Origin: Streptomyces hayashii
GTDB taxonomy: Bacteria; Actinomycetota; Actinomycetes; Streptomycetales; Streptomycetaceae
Direction of reading: 5' to 3'
DNA: 64,000 bases
Assembly (NCBI RefSeq): GCF_024539815.1
Contig: NZ_JAHHIU010000039.1
Span: forward strand, 62,001-126,000
The notes under the pieces were generated by a model. It saw only the letters and a program-made list of their open reading frames with translations. It searched no databases and was not told the origin of the DNA. The position numbers and the translations under genes are program-made. Within the stretch, counting starts at the first letter, position 1. Each line of letters opens with the position of its first letter. Of the stretch, positions 61,822 to 64,000 are shown piece after piece.

Positions 61822-62853
61822 TTACAGCGCTGGCCTGCTTGCGGGAGGGAGGGGGAGCCGGTGATGCGATGCAGGTTTCCAGTGCACCTCGTCGGTGTCC
61901 CGTTGATGCTGCCAGGCTGCCAGGGTTCCGTTTGCCGCGAGCCGGTCGAGAAGTTCTCCCGTCTGCTGACAGGAGTGTCCGCACAGGCGGGAAATGACAG
62001 TCATGTCGGCGCTGATGCCGGACAGTCCGGTGTGGGCTGCCAGTACCAGGGCCGTCAGACGTTCCGCCGGCGCAGCCGTCGACGGCACGGCCAGGGGGGC
62101 AGGCTGCAGGGCCCAGTGAGCGGCCCGCCGGCGAGCCCCGCGGCCGGGGGCCTGATCCAGGATGGCGTCGTCCAGTAGCCGGACCCGCATGACTGCGGCG
62201 CGGGCGGTGGGCAGTTCGAGCCAGCCGTCCCGGGCCAGTTCCTGCCACACCTCGGCGCGCCGGTACAGGCGCATGCCGCGCAGCAGGCCGGCCGCCAGCC
62301 GGGCGTGGCCGTCTGCGTCGGCGCGCAGGGCGCATTGCACAGCGAGCAGCCGGGCGGCGGGAGAGGTGACGCAGCCGAGCGCGGACGCGAGGTAGGTGAG
62401 CATCTCCCGCACACGCCGGGACTCATCGTGAGACTGCGGCCGCGCCGGGGGAGGAGAAGCGGCGGGCCGGCCCGGAGCGAGGACGGTGTCGGGAACGGCG
62501 GCGGTGCGGCTGGTCGCGGCGGCACATGCCCCGCACGCGTCGGCCAGCCGCCAGATGCGGCCGCTGCGGTCCCGTGTGAGCGCGAGCAGCACCGGTCCGG
62601 CGCACCCGCGGTGTCGCGGGTGCCATGCGCACCCCCGCTCACGACACTGACAGATCCGCAGATGCCGGGGGAGAGCGTCAGTGCGGGCATGGCAGGCCAG
62701 ATGCGCCAGCGCCGCCGACCGCGCTGAAGCCGCCGCGGAAAGAGGGGGATGGGCGGTGCAGTGAGGGCAGACGAGGCGGGGTCCGTCCGTCTGCTCGCGC
62801 AGCTCCACCGTCCAGATACGCCGCACCGCCTGATGCGCGCCGCCAAGCCTCAT
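61822..62853 (-). CDS. Zinc-binding, winged-helix-like regulator
   Basis: A 343-aa protein. The N-terminal 120 residues hold many Cys/His (LVCPHCTAHPPL, HLACHARTDALPRHLRICQC, CAWHPRHRGC, CGACAA), likely two or three zinc sites. The C-terminal part (AEVWQELARDGWLELPTARA, MTVISRLCGHSCQQTGELLD) looks like paired winged helices. ATG 62853 has GGGAGG 11 nt upstream. It is divergent from the XRE repressor gene over a 174-bp gap with a palindrome array. Confidence 0.75.
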   Translation of the reverse strand: MRLGGAHQAVRRIWTVELREQTDGPRLVCPHCTAHPPLSAAASARSAALAHLACHARTDALPRHLRICQCRERGCAWHPRHRGCAGPVLLALTRDRSGRIWRLADACGACAAATSRTAAVPDTVLAPGRPAASPPPARPQSHDESRRVREMLTYLASALGCVTSPAARLLAVQCALRADADGHARLAAGLLRGMRLYRRAEVWQELARDGWLELPTARAAVMRVRLLDDAILDQAPGRGARRRAAHWALQPAPLAVPSTAAPAERLTALVLAAHTGLSGISADMTVISRLCGHSCQQTGELLDRLAANGTLAAWQHQRDTDEVHWKPASHHRLPLPPASRPAL

Positions 62854-62930
62854 CGGCTGGTCGTCCTCCCGTCTGCCTACGCCGCGTTGACCGCTGCCCG
62901 GCCGTGGGAGCCGGAGACCCCCGGCACGCT

Positions 62931-62948
62931 AGTGCAGATCCCTGCACT
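62931..62948. promoter_or_regulatory. Operator-like palindrome, site 1
   Basis: AGTGCAGATCCCTGCACT, an 8+2+8 inverted repeat with one mismatch. It is the same element as the perfect site 45 bp downstream, in the divergent gap between the zinc regulator and the XRE gene. Confidence 0.6.
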
Positions 62949-62975
62949 GCAAACATCACTCTCGCCCGGACAGAT

Positions 62976-62993
62976 AGTGCAGAAGTCTGCACT
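62976..62993. promoter_or_regulatory. Operator-like palindrome, site 2 (perfect)
   Basis: AGTGCAGAAGTCTGCACT is a perfect 8+2+8 palindrome 34 bp upstream of the XRE start. A third half-site, TCTGCAC, lies at 63007-63013. Spacing of 45 bp between sites 1 and 2 (about four helical turns) suggests cooperative binding of the XRE repressor. Confidence 0.65.
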
Positions 62994-63027
62994 GACAGGG
63001 CAGGGGTCTGCACCGTCGGATGGTGGG

Positions 63028-63291
63028 GTGACGATCTTGCCGCCCGACCCCGACTTCAACGCGCTGCGCATCGAACTCGCGCGCCTGCGGGGCGAGCGCG
63101 GCTGGACCTTCGACGAACTCGCCAGCCGCAGCGGCCTGGCCCGCCGCACCCTCATCGACCTAGAGCACGGCCGCACCACCGGCAGCCTCACCACCTGGCA
63201 CACCCTCGCCCACACCCTCGACGTCTCACTCGAGAACCTGATGGGCAGCCTCTGCACCGGCCACACTCCACCCGGTGCGCAAGGCCCCTGA
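63028..63291 (+). CDS. Short XRE-family repressor
   Basis: An 87-aa protein from GTG 63028; the frame is open upstream across the operators and is unlikely to start there. RIELARLRGERGWTFDELAS and RSGLARRTLIDLEHGR form a clean XRE helix-turn-helix, followed by TLAHTLDVSLENLMG. It probably binds the AGTGCAGA-type palindromes just upstream and controls itself and the divergent zinc regulator. Confidence 0.8.
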   Translation: MTILPPDPDFNALRIELARLRGERGWTFDELASRSGLARRTLIDLEHGRTTGSLTTWHTLAHTLDVSLENLMGSLCTGHTPPGAQGP

Positions 63292-63459
63292 CCCCTCACG
63301 CGACCGGGCGAACACCGCGCAGCAAATCACCCGAACCGGCGAGCCGAATAGAACCTACAGTCGACCAGCAGCCCACACGTTCGCTGCGATTAGGCCAGCC
63401 GGGCGACACGCCTGCCGACGCGTTGCGTACTGCCGCACCCCGCCTGGCACGGTCCACGC

Positions 63460-64000
63460 ATGTGCCCCCACCCCCACCCCGCACACCGCCACTGGGACGG
63501 CAGCCCTCGCACCACACACCCGCGCCGCCCACTGCGGGTATCCGCCACCAGCCCCAGCCGCCTGCTGCGCACTGGCCAGAGCGGCCACTGCCGCCGATGC
63601 GGCAACCGCATCGACATCTACCAACGCACCGACCAGCAGCCCGTCGCCCTGCACCCTGCCGAACTAGCCAGCGACCACGTCCCCGAAGCCTGCCGCTGGC
63701 ACCTGAGCGAAGGCGTCGCACACCCGCACGACGACAACAGCACCTGGTGTCGCATCTCCCACCATGTCATCTGTCCCCGCCACACCCCCGCCCCGCATCT
63801 GGGGCCACACCTTCAAGCCCTGCGCCGTCAGCTCTCCCTGTGCACCCGCCGCCTCATCGACACCGGCGCCCTCCCTGCAATCCCGACTGCCACCCCGCGA
63901 CCGGTCACGGCCGCCGTCCCCGCCCGCCCCGTCGTGCAACTGCTCCTCAGCCGCTACCTGGCAGGCAGCGCCATCGAAGACATTCAATGTGTGACCCAGA
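63460..64000 (+). CDS. DUF6083 family protein (cut by window end)
   Basis: At least 180 codons from ATG 63460; no stop before the window ends. RVSATSPSRLLRTGQSGHCR, RCGNRIDIYQRTDQQPVALH, EACRWHLSEGVAHPHDD and RPVVQLLLSRYLAGSAIEDI match the Streptomyces-restricted DUF6083 family. CRRC and later Cys/His residues suggest zinc binding. Function is unknown. Confidence 0.8.
   Translation, partial: MCPHPHPAHRHWDGSPRTTHPRRPLRVSATSPSRLLRTGQSGHCRRCGNRIDIYQRTDQQPVALHPAELASDHVPEACRWHLSEGVAHPHDDNSTWCRISHHVICPRHTPAPHLGPHLQALRRQLSLCTRRLIDTGALPAIPTATPRPVTAAVPARPVVQLLLSRYLAGSAIEDIQCVTQ

Overview
The window is high-GC actinobacterial DNA with strong G/C bias at third codon positions, GTG/TTG starts next to good Shine-Dalgarno sites, and Streptomyces-specific families (WhiB-like, DUF397 with DUF5753, DUF6417, DUF6083, NucA/NucB DNase, lamin-tail secreted protein). 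It carries tap and tpg, the telomere-replication genes of linear Streptomyces replicons. I read it as part of a linear Streptomyces replicon: a linear plasmid or an accessory chromosome arm. No telomere sequence is visible inside the window.

Layout. 0.1-4.6 kb: a large unknown protein with two Cys/His clusters, a frameshifted BldN-like sigma remnant, a WhiB-like regulator and an EcsC/TerB-like protein. 4.7-10 kb: a superfamily 2 helicase with a C-terminal nuclease-like domain, and a zinc-ribbon/GIY-YIG protein with a probable frameshift. 10.2-15.1 kb: a compact nucleotide-modification cluster made of a ribbon-helix-helix regulator, a 5-hydroxymethyl-dU kinase/pyrophosphorylase-family protein on a leaderless promoter, a thymidylate-synthase homologue, an ImmA/IrrE protease, an XRE repressor, an acyl-carrier-like protein and a MazG-type enzyme. 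15.7-28.6 kb: a defence-like block with a STAND NTPase carrying a Cap4/DUF4297-like nuclease, two tandem paralogous caspase-ATPase-WD40 giants and a divergent alpha/beta hydrolase.

28.8-42.8 kb: a Tpg-like protein, two TniQ proteins, a helicase with helicase-associated repeats, a Tn7-like tnsA-tnsB-tnsC-orf operon, then tap and tpg. 42.8-45.9 kb: a 3,126-bp transposon with 25-bp inverted ends, internal TTGTCAC repeats and a perfect 5-bp target duplication. It carries TetR, flavodoxin and aldo/keto reductase genes but no transposase. 46-51.3 kb: secreted proteins (nuclease-like lipoprotein, lamin-tail protein, NucA/NucB DNase with a cytosolic neighbour) and an IS5-family remnant. 51.8-57 kb: regulators (HATPase, DUF397, DUF5753 XRE, SAM methyltransferase, sigma-like protein, zinc-finger XRE). 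57.3-60.8 kb: an HTH protein, a 700-aa protein and a 240-aa protein that look like a divergent second tap/tpg pair. 61-64 kb: a coiled-coil/winged-helix protein, a zinc/winged-helix protein, an XRE repressor with a palindromic operator array, and a DUF6083 gene running off the end.

The leads most likely to be new are the 57.3-60.8 kb tap/tpg-like module, whose motif order resembles a family-B polymerase palm; the thymine-modification cluster at 10-15 kb; the caspase-STAND block; and the passenger-only transposon beside a Tn7-like tns operon. All functional calls come from reading the sequence; no database or structural search was run.
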